From assembly GCA_963921335.3 (NCBI GenBank), contig CAWUFC020000002.1:186001-250000 (forward strand): 64,000 nt of DNA, in the 5' to 3' direction. This DNA comes from CAWUFC02 sp963921335. GTDB taxonomy: Bacteria; Pseudomonadota; Gammaproteobacteria; Pseudomonadales; Halieaceae. This document shows positions 19,622-27,477 of the stretch, piece by piece. The notes under the pieces are model-generated. The model was not told where the DNA came from. It ran no database searches and was given only the letters and a program-made list of their open reading frames with translations. Position numbers and translations under genes: made by a program. Position 1 is the first letter of the stretch; each line of letters opens with the position of its first letter.

Positions 19622-20104
19622 CTAGATTCCAAGCTCTTTGATCACAGCCAACGCATCCTCGTGATGGCTCTTGGTTTTTACCTTATCCATGATGTGCTTC
19701 AGCCTGCCATCTTTGCCGATGATAAAACTTGTGCGCAGCACGCCCATGAACTCTTTGCCCATGAACTTTTTCAGTCCCCAACAGCCGTATTTTTCTGTGA
19801 TGGCATGGTCCTCGTCAGATAACAGGGTGAAATTAAGATCCTGTTTGTCTTCAAACTTTTTTAAACGCCCAGGGCTGTCGGGACTCACTGCCAGTACTAC
19901 GGTGTTGGCCTTCTTCAGCCCAGCGCGAGAATCGCGCAAGCCGCAGGCCTGAACGGTACACCCCGGCGTCATGGCCTTGGGGTAAAAGTACAGCAGCACA
20001 TTACTGTCGCCGCGAAAATCCTTTAGCGCGACTTTACTGCCATTTTGATCCAGCAGCGTAAATGCTGGCGCCATGTTACCGATTTTAGGAAACGTCACTG
20101 TCAT
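19622..20104 (-). CDS. bcp: Thiol peroxidase Bcp/PrxQ
   Basis: The 160-residue peroxiredoxin has APAFTLLDQNG, YFYPKAMTPGCTVQACGLRD and FIIGKDG. Cys in PGCTVQAC is peroxidatic, and the second Cys five residues later is the resolving one, as in the alpha-type Bcp. It reduces hydrogen peroxide and lipid peroxides using thioredoxin. The start lies about 20 bp inside the end of rmuC, so the two genes are probably co-transcribed. Confidence 0.92.
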   Translation of the reverse strand: MTVTFPKIGNMAPAFTLLDQNGSKVALKDFRGDSNVLLYFYPKAMTPGCTVQACGLRDSRAGLKKANTVVLAVSPDSPGRLKKFEDKQDLNFTLLSDEDHAITEKYGCWGLKKFMGKEFMGVLRTSFIIGKDGRLKHIMDKVKTKSHHEDALAVIKELGI

Positions 20105-21311
20105 CCTCCTCCTGACTGTCTTCCACCATCTGTGGGGGTAGTTGTTTCTTGGTACGCGCGCCCATCTCTTTCAGTTTGATGACGCGGCTTGCCAGGTTGC
20201 CTCGATTACTGGTCATGCGTTTAACCGCTTCCTCGTGTGACTGCTGGGCACGCCCGAGATGGCGCCCCACGTCATCCAGCGACTCCAGCACTAAAGCGAA
20301 CTGATCATGAATTGCGCCGGCCTGGCGGGCAATTTTTTCGGCGTTGCGATTCTGATGCTCGTAACGCCAGATACTCTGGATAGTTCTGAGGGTGGCCAGC
20401 AAAGTGGTTGGGCTGACTACGATGACCTGCTTGTCATAGGCGGTCCGATACATTTCGGGGTCGGCATCAAAGGCCGCCATAAACGCTGATTCGATCGGGA
20501 TAAACAATAGTACGAAGTCCAGGGTGCGCAGGCTTTCAAGGTTTTCGTACTCCTTGACGCTGAGACCCGCAATGTGACCGCGAACTGAGCGCACGTGAGC
20601 CGCGAGGGCAACAGCTCTTTCATCCTCGTCATCAGCAGCAACGTAGCGCTCATAGTCGACCAGTGAAACTTTGGCATCAATAACGATGTCTTTCTCTTCG
20701 GGGAGGCGAACCACAACGTCAGGCAGGCGCCGCTTGCCGCTCTCGTCTGTGGTTGCAAACTGGGTCTCATACTCGCGGCCTTGACGCAGCCCCGACTCCT
20801 CCAGCACTCGCTCCAGAATGACCTCGCCCCAGTTGCCCTGTGCCTTGTTGTCGCCTTTGAGTGCCCGGGTGAGATTCACCGCATCGTCTGACATCCGCTG
20901 GTTGAGCTGCTTGAGATGATCCAGCTCTTTAAGGAGATTGACACGATCGCGAGCTTCCTGGTCGTATACGTGGTCGACACGCTGGCGAAAATCCTTGAGC
21001 TGGCTGCGCAGCGGAGACAGAGTGCTTTCCAGGGTTTCTTTATTATTCTTTAACAGGCGGTCGCTCTTTTCATCGAAAATGCGATTGGCAAGATTGTTGA
21101 ATTCGGCCCCCAGACGGGTCTTGGCGTCTTCCAGCAGTTTCAGCTTTTCTTCGGCGGCGGCCAGCTCAAGGTGAGCTCGCTCCTGCAGCAAATCCTGCTG
21201 CTGTTTGATCTGCTGTATTTCCCGCTGGTAATACATGCGTGTCAGCAGGTAAACCACACCGGCTACCAGAGCCAGGACCAGGATCGACAGCGCTAGTTGC
21301 GTAACTGCCAT
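20085..21311 (-). CDS. rmuC: RmuC-family DNA recombination protein
   Basis: This 408-residue protein has one N-terminal membrane segment (about 5-23), a long coiled coil to about residue 150 and the RmuC nuclease-like domain (NWGEVILERVLEESGL, PDVVVRLPEEKDIVIDAKVSL, FVLLFIPIESAF, VVSPTTLLATLRTI). RmuC limits inversions at repeats and is thought to be a nuclease related to the restriction endonuclease fold. Length is normal. It precedes bcp. Confidence 0.91.
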   Translation of the reverse strand: MAVTQLALSILVLALVAGVVYLLTRMYYQREIQQIKQQQDLLQERAHLELAAAEEKLKLLEDAKTRLGAEFNNLANRIFDEKSDRLLKNNKETLESTLSPLRSQLKDFRQRVDHVYDQEARDRVNLLKELDHLKQLNQRMSDDAVNLTRALKGDNKAQGNWGEVILERVLEESGLRQGREYETQFATTDESGKRRLPDVVVRLPEEKDIVIDAKVSLVDYERYVAADDEDERAVALAAHVRSVRGHIAGLSVKEYENLESLRTLDFVLLFIPIESAFMAAFDADPEMYRTAYDKQVIVVSPTTLLATLRTIQSIWRYEHQNRNAEKIARQAGAIHDQFALVLESLDDVGRHLGRAQQSHEEAVKRMTSNRGNLASRVIKLKEMGARTKKQLPPQMVEDSQEEDDSDVS

Positions 21312-21326
21312 AGCTTTAGAGCGTTA

Positions 21327-21863
21327 TTATCGATTGATAGAGGATACCCTGACAGGGAATCGATTGCGCTCCCGATCAGCGAAAAATTCCTTGAGGGTGT
21401 GGTGGATTGCAGGGAAAGCGATGTCGCGCCAGGGAATTTCATGCTCCTCGAAAAGCTCTACTTCCTGGCTTTCAGGACCCACACCGTATTCACCATTAAC
21501 CACTGTCGCGCGATAAAACATGTAGACCTGATTGATATTGGGAATGTCGAACAACCGATACAGCTGGGTGTCTTCCACCCTGGCGCGGGCTTCCTCCCAG
21601 GTTTCCCGTGCAGCACCCTGGACCGTGGTCTCGCCGTTCTCCATGAAACCCGCCGGCAGTGTCCACAAACCCAGCCGTGGTTCGATGGCGCGCTTGCACA
21701 GCAGCACTTTATCACCCACAACGGGCACGCAGCCGACAATGACACGTGGATTATTGTAGTGAATGCATTCACAGCTGACGCAGACAAAACGAGGGCGGTC
21801 GTCACCGGCCGGTATCTGGCTGGTGACTTCACTGCCGCATTGGCTGCAAAACTTCATGTTCAA
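21327..21863 (-). CDS. NUDIX hydrolase with zinc ribbon
   Basis: The 178-residue protein opens with a four-Cys zinc ribbon (FCSQCGSEV ... FVCVSCECIHYNNPR) and a NUDIX box GFMENGETTVQGAARETWEE, where the usual final Gly-like position is Ala. This arrangement is found in a NudC-related group that hydrolyses nucleoside diphosphate derivatives such as NADH or ADP-ribose. The Met start overlaps the flavin-reductase stop by 4 bp. Confidence 0.86.
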   Translation of the reverse strand: MNMKFCSQCGSEVTSQIPAGDDRPRFVCVSCECIHYNNPRVIVGCVPVVGDKVLLCKRAIEPRLGLWTLPAGFMENGETTVQGAARETWEEARARVEDTQLYRLFDIPNINQVYMFYRATVVNGEYGVGPESQEVELFEEHEIPWRDIAFPAIHHTLKEFFADRERNRFPVRVSSINR

Positions 21864-22342
21864 CCTTGGGCCAGCTCGCGATAGCCTCCATTGCAGAACA
21901 ACAGGGGCTGGCCGTTTTCGCGGCTATCCATTGCCAGAACACGGCCCACAATAATCACGTGGTCTCCACCGGGATGGGTGGCTTCCATTTCACATTCAAA
22001 TGTCACCAGGGTATCCGGCAGTATGGGCACGCCTGTTTCCCCAGCGCCCACATGCTCATCACTGAGTGCATGATCACCTTTTTTGGCGTACTGATTGGAC
22101 ATATCCTGCTGGTCTGCGCGAAGGATATTGATCGCAAAACGCTGCGTTTTCTCCCAGGCCTCGTACATCTCCGAGTCATTCTGCAGGCTCCACAGTACCA
22201 GCGGCGGATCCAGAGACACTGAGGCGAAGGAGTTCACCGTCATTCCGAAAGGCGTATAGCCCTCGGGATCGGCAGTAATCACGCACACACCCGTGGCAAA
22301 ACATCCCAGCGCGTTGCGAAATTCTCGAGGGTCCAGGCTCAT
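21860..22342 (-). CDS. Flavin reductase family protein
   Basis: The 160-residue protein has the flavin reductase-like FMN-binding fold with FRNALGCFATGVCVITADPEG, FGMTVNSFASVSLDPPLVLW and a C-terminal HVIIVGRVLAM. It is typical of short-chain NAD(P)H:flavin reductases that feed reduced flavin to a two-component monooxygenase. No partner oxygenase is adjacent. It is coupled to the NUDIX gene by ATGA. A GGAGAAACG sequence lies just upstream of the start. Confidence 0.86.
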   Translation of the reverse strand: MSLDPREFRNALGCFATGVCVITADPEGYTPFGMTVNSFASVSLDPPLVLWSLQNDSEMYEAWEKTQRFAINILRADQQDMSNQYAKKGDHALSDEHVGAGETGVPILPDTLVTFECEMEATHPGGDHVIIVGRVLAMDSRENGQPLLFCNGGYRELAQG

Positions 22343-22448
22343 CGTTTCTCCTTGTTGAGCTTGCTCAAATAAAGCTGCGGATTATACAGCTTGCCTGCTG
22401 GCAGCATAGACATAGGCCCCACTAAAGCCGAAGCCAGGCTGGACTGGT

Positions 22449-22922
22449 TCAAGCATCCCAACGATCTGCAGCTTCTTCGTCACTGTGGCGCGCCTCGACC
22501 CAGTGACTTTGCTGCCCTGAGAGCTCTTTTTTCCAGAACGGAGCGCGGGTTTTCAGGTAGTCCATGACGAATTCGCAGGCTGCGAAGGCGGCGCCGCGGT
22601 GAGCGCTGGCCACCCCTACATACACAATCTGCTCGCCAGGCTTCAATTGACCCACGCGATGCACTACACCAACCGACTGCAAGGGCCAGCGTTCCAAAGC
22701 CTGGTCAATAATGGCGTTGATGCTGGATTCGGTCATGCCTGGATAGTGTTCCAGCTGCATGCTTGCCACATCGCGATCTTCATTGCGGTCGCGCACCAGG
22801 CCGGTAAAGCTGGCGAGCGCGCCGCTGCTGGCCTCCCCTTGCAAGAGCTCAGTTTGCAGTGCGGCAGTATCGAAATCGGCCGATTGTACTCGCACAAAAC
22901 GCAGCGCTGCCAATTCAGCCAC
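22449..22922 (-). CDS. moaE: Molybdopterin synthase catalytic subunit MoaE
   Basis: The 157 residues show the MoaE pattern ALASFTGLVRDRNEDRDVASM, LEHYPGMTESSI, HRVGQLKPGEQIVYVGVASAHR and a late FWKKE. The lysines in the last motif belong to the active site. It forms the heterotetramer with MoaD that adds dithiolene sulfur to cyclic pyranopterin. It overlaps moaD by 8 bp. Confidence 0.93.
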   Translation of the reverse strand: MAELAALRFVRVQSADFDTAALQTELLQGEASSGALASFTGLVRDRNEDRDVASMQLEHYPGMTESSINAIIDQALERWPLQSVGVVHRVGQLKPGEQIVYVGVASAHRGAAFAACEFVMDYLKTRAPFWKKELSGQQSHWVEARHSDEEAADRWDA

Positions 22923-23169
22923 CAGTCACAGGCGGAAAGAACGCCACCTCGTCCCCGTCTGAGATCTCGCAGTCGACTTCGACAACCTGCTGATTTACGG
23001 CGCGAACCACATTGGGCGCCAACAGTGCTTCGGTCCATGCGTCGCCGCCCTGACCGACCAGATCGGCCTGCAGCTCCGCCAGGGAATAATTGTTACCCGG
23101 GTGCGGCCAGCCAAGCTCACTCTGCTCTAGCTTTTCCCGAATGCTGGCAAAAAATAGTACCTTGATCAC
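22915..23169 (-). CDS. moaD: Molybdopterin synthase sulfur carrier subunit MoaD
   Basis: The 84-residue ubiquitin-like protein begins MIKVLFFASIREKL and ends AFFPPVTGG. The C-terminal Gly-Gly is the site that is adenylated and thiocarboxylated. It sits between moaC and moaE with a 4-base gap and an 8-base overlap, consistent with one operon. Confidence 0.93.
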   Translation of the reverse strand: MIKVLFFASIREKLEQSELGWPHPGNNYSLAELQADLVGQGGDAWTEALLAPNVVRAVNQQVVEVDCEISDGDEVAFFPPVTGG

Positions 23170-23173
23170 GCAG

Positions 23174-23653
23174 CTAATCTCCGGCCTGCCAATCTCCGGA
23201 TTTACCTCCGGACTTACTCAATAATCGCACCCCGGAGAGGCTCATCCCCTTGTCGACCGCCTTGCACATATCGTAGATGGTAAGCCCAGCCACCGATGCT
23301 GCAGTGAGTGCCTCCATCTCTACGCCGGTTTGTCCGGCCAGCTTGCAGGTGGCAGTAATTGTCACGGTACTGGCCTTCTCATCCGCCTCGAACTGAACGT
23401 CGACCTTGGACAGCATCAATGGATGACAAAGCGGTATGAGTTCGGAGGTGCGCTTAGCGGCCTGGATACCAGCAATACGCGCGACCGCATAGACATCACC
23501 CTTTTTGTGCGCACCCTGCTGAATCAAACTCAGGGTTTCAGGCAACATGCTGACCACCGCTTCAGCGGTGGCTGTTCTTTGGGTCACAGGTTTGGCGCCC
23601 ACGTCCACCATGTGCGCCGCACCCTGCTCATCCAAATGGGTCAAACTACTCAT
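23174..23653 (-). CDS. moaC: Cyclic pyranopterin monophosphate synthase MoaC
   Basis: The protein is 159 residues from the Met at 23653 (SSLTHLDEQGAAHMVDVGAK). The frame is open further upstream, but that part is not MoaC-like and would run to the divergent LLM gene. Conserved MoaC stretches are KKGDVYAVARIAGIQAAKRT, LIPLCHPLMLSKVDV, GVEMEALTAASVAGLTIYDM and CKAVDKGM. It converts the MoaA product to cPMP. It is the first gene of moaCDE; the moaCDE promoter should lie in the roughly 85 bp shared with the divergent oxidoreductase. Confidence 0.93.
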   Translation of the reverse strand: MSSLTHLDEQGAAHMVDVGAKPVTQRTATAEAVVSMLPETLSLIQQGAHKKGDVYAVARIAGIQAAKRTSELIPLCHPLMLSKVDVQFEADEKASTVTITATCKLAGQTGVEMEALTAASVAGLTIYDMCKAVDKGMSLSGVRLLSKSGGKSGDWQAGD

Positions 23654-23738
23654 ACCGACACCAGTTACTCCATAGAGCCCTGCATTATATGGGGTACACT
23701 CCGGTTCTCCCAAACTCAGCAGGAATTTAGGAACCACC

Positions 23739-24752
23739 ATGTCAGACCTTAAACTCGGACTTCAACTCGGCTATTGGGGCGCTCTGTACCCGCCCTCTCA
23801 CATCGATTTGGCAAAGACCGCAGAGGATCTTGGTTACGATTCGGTATGGACCGCTGAATCCTGGGGAAATGACGCATTTACGCCACTGGCATGGATCGGC
23901 GCCAATACCTCGAAGATTCGCCTGGGCACATCGGTAGCGCAGATATCAGCCCGCACACCTGCTTCGTGCGCCATGGCCGCACTGGCCCTGGATCATATGT
24001 CCGGCGGACGCATGATACTTGGGCTGGGTGTTTCCGGCCCGCAAGTGGTTGAGGGCTGGTACGGCCAACCCTACACCAAACCGGTTACCCGTACCCGGGA
24101 ATATGTAGACATTATTCGCAAGATTCTCGCCCGCGAAGCACCGGTCACCAGCGACAGCGAATTTTATCCCCTGCCCTATACCGGTGAAGGTGCCTGGGGC
24201 ATGGGCAAACCGCTGAAATCCATTACCCATCCCCTACGGTCGGATCTGCCCATCTTCCTGGGTGCTGAGGGACCGAAAAACGTGACCCAGACCGCAGAAA
24301 TTGCTGATGGCTGGCTGCCGCTGTACTACTCACCCTATAGACAGGAGGTGTATGCAGACCAGTTGGCCAATGCGAAGGAAGGCTTCGAGATTGCGGCCTT
24401 TACACTCGTCAATATCAATGACAACATGGAGCAAGCGTTATACCCCGTTAAAGCAATGCTCGGCTTCTATATCGGCGGCATGGGTTCCAAGCAGAGAAAT
24501 TTTCACAAGGAACTGATGGCCCGCATGGGCTTTGCAGACGAAGCGGAGCAAATCCAGGACCTGTTCTTCGACGGCAAGCGCGATGAGGCCATAGCGGCAG
24601 TACCCGACGCCTTCGCCGACGAGATATCCCTGAGCGGACCTCGCGACCGTATCAGGGAAAAAATAAAGGATTGGCGTGACTCACCGGTCACCAGCCTGCT
24701 GGTCAATGGCGATGAGAACCTGCTTAGGGATATGGCCGAAATGGTGCTGTAA
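23739..24752 (+). CDS. LLM-class (luciferase-like, F420-type) oxidoreductase
   Basis: The 337-residue TIM-barrel protein of the bacterial luciferase superfamily has YWGALYPPSHIDLAKTAEDL, SVWTAESWGNDAFTPLAWI, LGTSVAQISARTPA, DHMSGGRMILGLGVSGPQV and LPIFLGAEGPKNV. Similarity by eye is to the F420-dependent LLM group common in actinobacteria and also seen in proteobacterial lipid/steroid degraders. The cofactor could be F420 or FMN. It stands alone on the plus strand, divergent from moaC. Confidence 0.83.
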   Translation: MSDLKLGLQLGYWGALYPPSHIDLAKTAEDLGYDSVWTAESWGNDAFTPLAWIGANTSKIRLGTSVAQISARTPASCAMAALALDHMSGGRMILGLGVSGPQVVEGWYGQPYTKPVTRTREYVDIIRKILAREAPVTSDSEFYPLPYTGEGAWGMGKPLKSITHPLRSDLPIFLGAEGPKNVTQTAEIADGWLPLYYSPYRQEVYADQLANAKEGFEIAAFTLVNINDNMEQALYPVKAMLGFYIGGMGSKQRNFHKELMARMGFADEAEQIQDLFFDGKRDEAIAAVPDAFADEISLSGPRDRIREKIKDWRDSPVTSLLVNGDENLLRDMAEMVL

Positions 24753-24756
24753 AACA

Positions 24757-24773
24757 CCGGTAATATTTACCGG
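24757..24773. terminator. Short perfect hairpin after LLM oxidoreductase gene
   Basis: CCGGTAA and TTACCGG form a perfect 7-bp stem with a 3-base loop, 5 bases after the stop of the upstream plus-strand gene. No T tract follows, so termination is only possible, not shown. Confidence 0.3.
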
Positions 24774-24835
24774 CAGGCGCCAGAAAGCTGGTCTACACTT
24801 AGGTGTCCCTGAAGCAGTGGACATGGAGTGCAGTC

Positions 24836-25033
24836 ATGGAAGTACTCAAGCAATCAGAAATTTCAGCCTCTGTGCTGATCTCTGAAACCGAAGCCAAGCT
24901 TTTGTCGCTGGCAGTGAACTACTGGAAAGGCGCCATGGAAACCGGCAGCCCGGTCGTAGCTGATTTGTCAGACCGCCTGCAGGAAATCACCGACAACTTT
25001 GACAAGGTGATGGAAGACGCCACCCGTCAGTAA
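24836..25033 (+). CDS. Small hypothetical protein
   Basis: A 65-residue acidic, mostly helical protein (MEVLKQSEISASVLISETEA, ending VMEDATRQ). I chose the ATG at 24836 because GGAG lies about 8 bases upstream; the frame opens 11 codons earlier at an ATG without such a site. No family recognised. It lies between the LLM oxidoreductase and the rhodanese on the same strand. Confidence 0.55.
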   Translation: MEVLKQSEISASVLISETEAKLLSLAVNYWKGAMETGSPVVADLSDRLQEITDNFDKVMEDATRQ

Positions 25034-25139
25034 CTTGGTCGGCCCTTTTACTGATTTCCCTCAATTGGAATCCAGTCTGCAGTCTCTGACAGATGTTTTG
25101 GCTGTTGTTCCCGATGACATCAAGATAAGTTGACTCACT

Positions 25140-25179
25140 GCCCCTGACACAGCGCTGTCAGGCGTCGCGTGGGGCTTTT
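25140..25179 (+). terminator. Candidate terminator with nested hairpins
   Basis: GCCCC at 25140-25144 pairs with GGGGC at 25171-25175, enclosing CCTGACA/TGTCAGG, and TTTT follows. It lies between the small hypothetical gene and the rhodanese gene. The outer arms flank a second, smaller stem, so folding is not unique. Confidence 0.45.
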
Positions 25180-25204
25180 GCTATATATCAGGAGATTACA
25201 GGCC

Positions 25205-25558
25205 ATGCTGAAAACCTTACCCGAACTCATTGCCGAGGCCCGCAGCGGCCAGCACTGTATTGACGCTGAAACCGCTGTAGGCGAGCTTGCTAATGGCTCT
25301 GGCGTCCTCATCGATGTGCGCGAGCCCATGGAGCTTGAAGCCTGCCGCACTGCTGGAGCGGTCAATATCCCCCGGGGTGTTCTTGAAATGAAGGTGGGTG
25401 AGATCTGCCCCGACTCAGAGCAGCCGATCTATTTGCACTGTGCCACCGGTGGCCGGGCAACTCTCGCGGGGGAGCAACTCCAGCGCATGGGCTACAGCAA
25501 TGTCAGCGTGATTACCTGTGCGGCTGACAAAATTCGAGAGATCCAACAACAGAGCTGA
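25205..25558 (+). CDS. Rhodanese-like domain protein
   Basis: A single rhodanese domain of 117 residues from the ATG at 25205, preceded by AGGAGA. It has VLIDVREPMELEACRTAGAVNIPRG and the active-site loop LHCATGGRA with catalytic Cys. It likely transfers sulfane sulfur in the cytosol. An OsmC-type gene follows after about 24 bp. Confidence 0.88.
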   Translation: MLKTLPELIAEARSGQHCIDAETAVGELANGSGVLIDVREPMELEACRTAGAVNIPRGVLEMKVGEICPDSEQPIYLHCATGGRATLAGEQLQRMGYSNVSVITCAADKIREIQQQS

Positions 25559-25582
25559 GTCATTCAGCAGCGAGAGCTATCT

Positions 25583-26019
25583 ATGAGCGCACAACAACTT
25601 CCCCACCACTATGAGGTATCAGCGAGCGCTGGTGCCGAAGGAGACGTCAACCTGTTTGGGATAGCCTCCCAACTATCAATTCAGCGCCCCCTTCGCAATT
25701 CGGCGGGCCTGGAGATCGCTGGTCACCAGAAGACTTGCTGGTGGCCGCCGTGGCCGATTGTTTTATCTTAACTTTCCGCGCCATCGCCCAGGCCTCCAGG
25801 CTGGACTGGACCTCACTCGAATGTGACGTGCAGGGAACCCTGGACCGTGTCGAGCGTGCAACACAGTTCACGAGCTTTAAGATCACTGCACGCCTGACAC
25901 TACCCGACGACAGTAAACTCGACAAAGCCAGCGGCTTGCTGGAAAAGGCCGAGGCAGCCTGCTTGATCACAAACTCGCTGAGTGCCGACAGTCATCTGCA
26001 CACTGAGGTCGTTGTTTAA
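25583..26019 (+). pseudogene. OsmC-family peroxiredoxin-like protein, frameshifted
   Basis: The N-terminal part (MSAQQLPHHYEVSASAGAEG ...VNLFG) and the C-terminal part (RWSPEDLLVAAVADCFILTF, then EAACLITNSLS) lie in different frames. Adding one G to GGG at 25658-25660 gives continuous VNLFGDSLPTINSAPPSQFG, a common OsmC linker, and a 145-residue protein of family length. Both OsmC cysteines are present (ADCF and AACL). The frameshift is probably a sequencing slip. OsmC proteins reduce organic hydroperoxides. The stop lies 13 bp from the convergent porin gene. Confidence 0.82.
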
Positions 26020-26032
26020 TAAGGGAAAATCA

Positions 26033-27232
26033 CTAGAAGTGGACCCTGCCGCGCAAACCGAAGATAAACAATGAATCCTCTCCTGGGTTTAGCGCGGGGT
26101 TAGCTACCCACTGAATATCGGGTGAGATCTCTAGCCAGGCTAGCGGCTTTATCAAGTAAAACACCTCTGCGGTGAATTGATCAGATGCCCCAGGCACTTC
26201 GCCCCAGTTGAGCCCTATACCTAGCTTATTGTGTTTACCCCCCAGGCCAAAGTAGCCGGTGCCCACACTGACCGATCGCTCAAACAAAGCGCCGTTGTCC
26301 TCACTGTAGCCTGCCCTCAGGAAAGGCAGCCACTGCCCCCACTGTCGAGTCGCAGATAAGTTCATACCCCAACCCTTGCTGCTACCCTGCACTTCACTGT
26401 CATCGGCGTGCCAAAGCGTCACATGCACCTTATCCGTATGGATGTTCCAATGATCAGAGGTCCAGCCTAGTTCTAGGCTCTTGAAGAATTTGCTTTCGTT
26501 CCAGACACTATCGAAACCATCCAACGGCTTCTTGGGATCGGCGTTCATGTCTGTCAAACCGCCAAGCACAAAAAAGTTGCTCCCGAGCATGGTGCCGGCG
26601 GCGACGCCCAAGGCTGCATCTCCAGGTAAAGCGACCGTGGCTGTACCTGTGCTGAAAGCGGAATTTAGGAAGCCTGCCCAAGGACTGCCTAAGGCGTAGG
26701 CGTCTAGAAAATCCTTGCTGTCCAGAAATCCAGCGATTACGACACTTCGACCATTGTTAAAGCGTTGTTTCCAGTAAAGGTTGGTAAGTCTAGAGCCTTG
26801 ATCACTGAAGGGGGGCGCAGTGACTCCCAATACACCGACGTCCAGCAAAAGATCTCTTGGTGCTGTCCGAGTATAGCTGTGACGATGTTCTGCCTTCCAA
26901 ACCAGAGCCGCACCATTACCTAAATCGTCGCGACTGTGCTCCCATTCGCCATAGAATCTGGCTATTCCGCTGGCGGCGGCATCATCGGCGCTAGATTGGT
27001 TGTTTTGAGCTGCCAGGCCTACAACCGAGTAGTCTAAGCCTAACTGCAATCCACGACTGTAAAGTTCCGCTTTAAGGAATTCAAAGTTGGAACGGTCTAC
27101 GCGCAGCTGATTTGGTACGGTGTCTGGGCTGCCGAAGTCGACTTCATGTGGGTGCGATGCCGGGCTGATCGCTAACAGCAGAATTATTCCTAATAGTTGA
27201 GCCTTCACTGCATGGCCCCTCGATCTTTCCAA
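26033..27232 (-). CDS. Carbohydrate-selective porin (OprB-like)
   Basis: The 399-residue outer-membrane protein has a signal peptide (AQLLGIILLLAISPASHPHE), many alternating beta strands and an F at the extreme C-terminus (GLRGRVHF). It contains LTNLYWKQRFNNGRSVVIAG, DSKDFLDAYALGSPW and WLEISPDIQWVANPALNPGE, the last being a strong OprB-family signature. It probably passes sugars or other small solutes. No sugar transporter lies beside it. Confidence 0.85.
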   Translation of the reverse strand: MERSRGHAVKAQLLGIILLLAISPASHPHEVDFGSPDTVPNQLRVDRSNFEFLKAELYSRGLQLGLDYSVVGLAAQNNQSSADDAAASGIARFYGEWEHSRDDLGNGAALVWKAEHRHSYTRTAPRDLLLDVGVLGVTAPPFSDQGSRLTNLYWKQRFNNGRSVVIAGFLDSKDFLDAYALGSPWAGFLNSAFSTGTATVALPGDAALGVAAGTMLGSNFFVLGGLTDMNADPKKPLDGFDSVWNESKFFKSLELGWTSDHWNIHTDKVHVTLWHADDSEVQGSSKGWGMNLSATRQWGQWLPFLRAGYSEDNGALFERSVSVGTGYFGLGGKHNKLGIGLNWGEVPGASDQFTAEVFYLIKPLAWLEISPDIQWVANPALNPGEDSLFIFGLRGRVHF

Positions 27233-27477
27233 ACTAGGCTATAGAGTGTAGCTAATGCTGAGGTAGAAAAGTCGTCATTCTGTTGACCTTAAATAGGCTT
27301 TATGTAGACCTTAGAAGGAAACAGATAACTTGGCTCTATCTGAATCATAATCGATAGCTCGACAGCCTTAGGATTTATCTGACTGCCCCACACGAAATTC
27401 AAGCGTCTAGCATGGATACAAAACCAGCTCAGCCTCGTAGGAAAATCACGACGCCAATCGAACTCCAAAATTTTCCT
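27233..27477. other. Intergenic region upstream of porin
   Basis: About 245 bp without a gene. It presumably carries the porin promoter. No repeat or hairpin stands out. Confidence 0.4.
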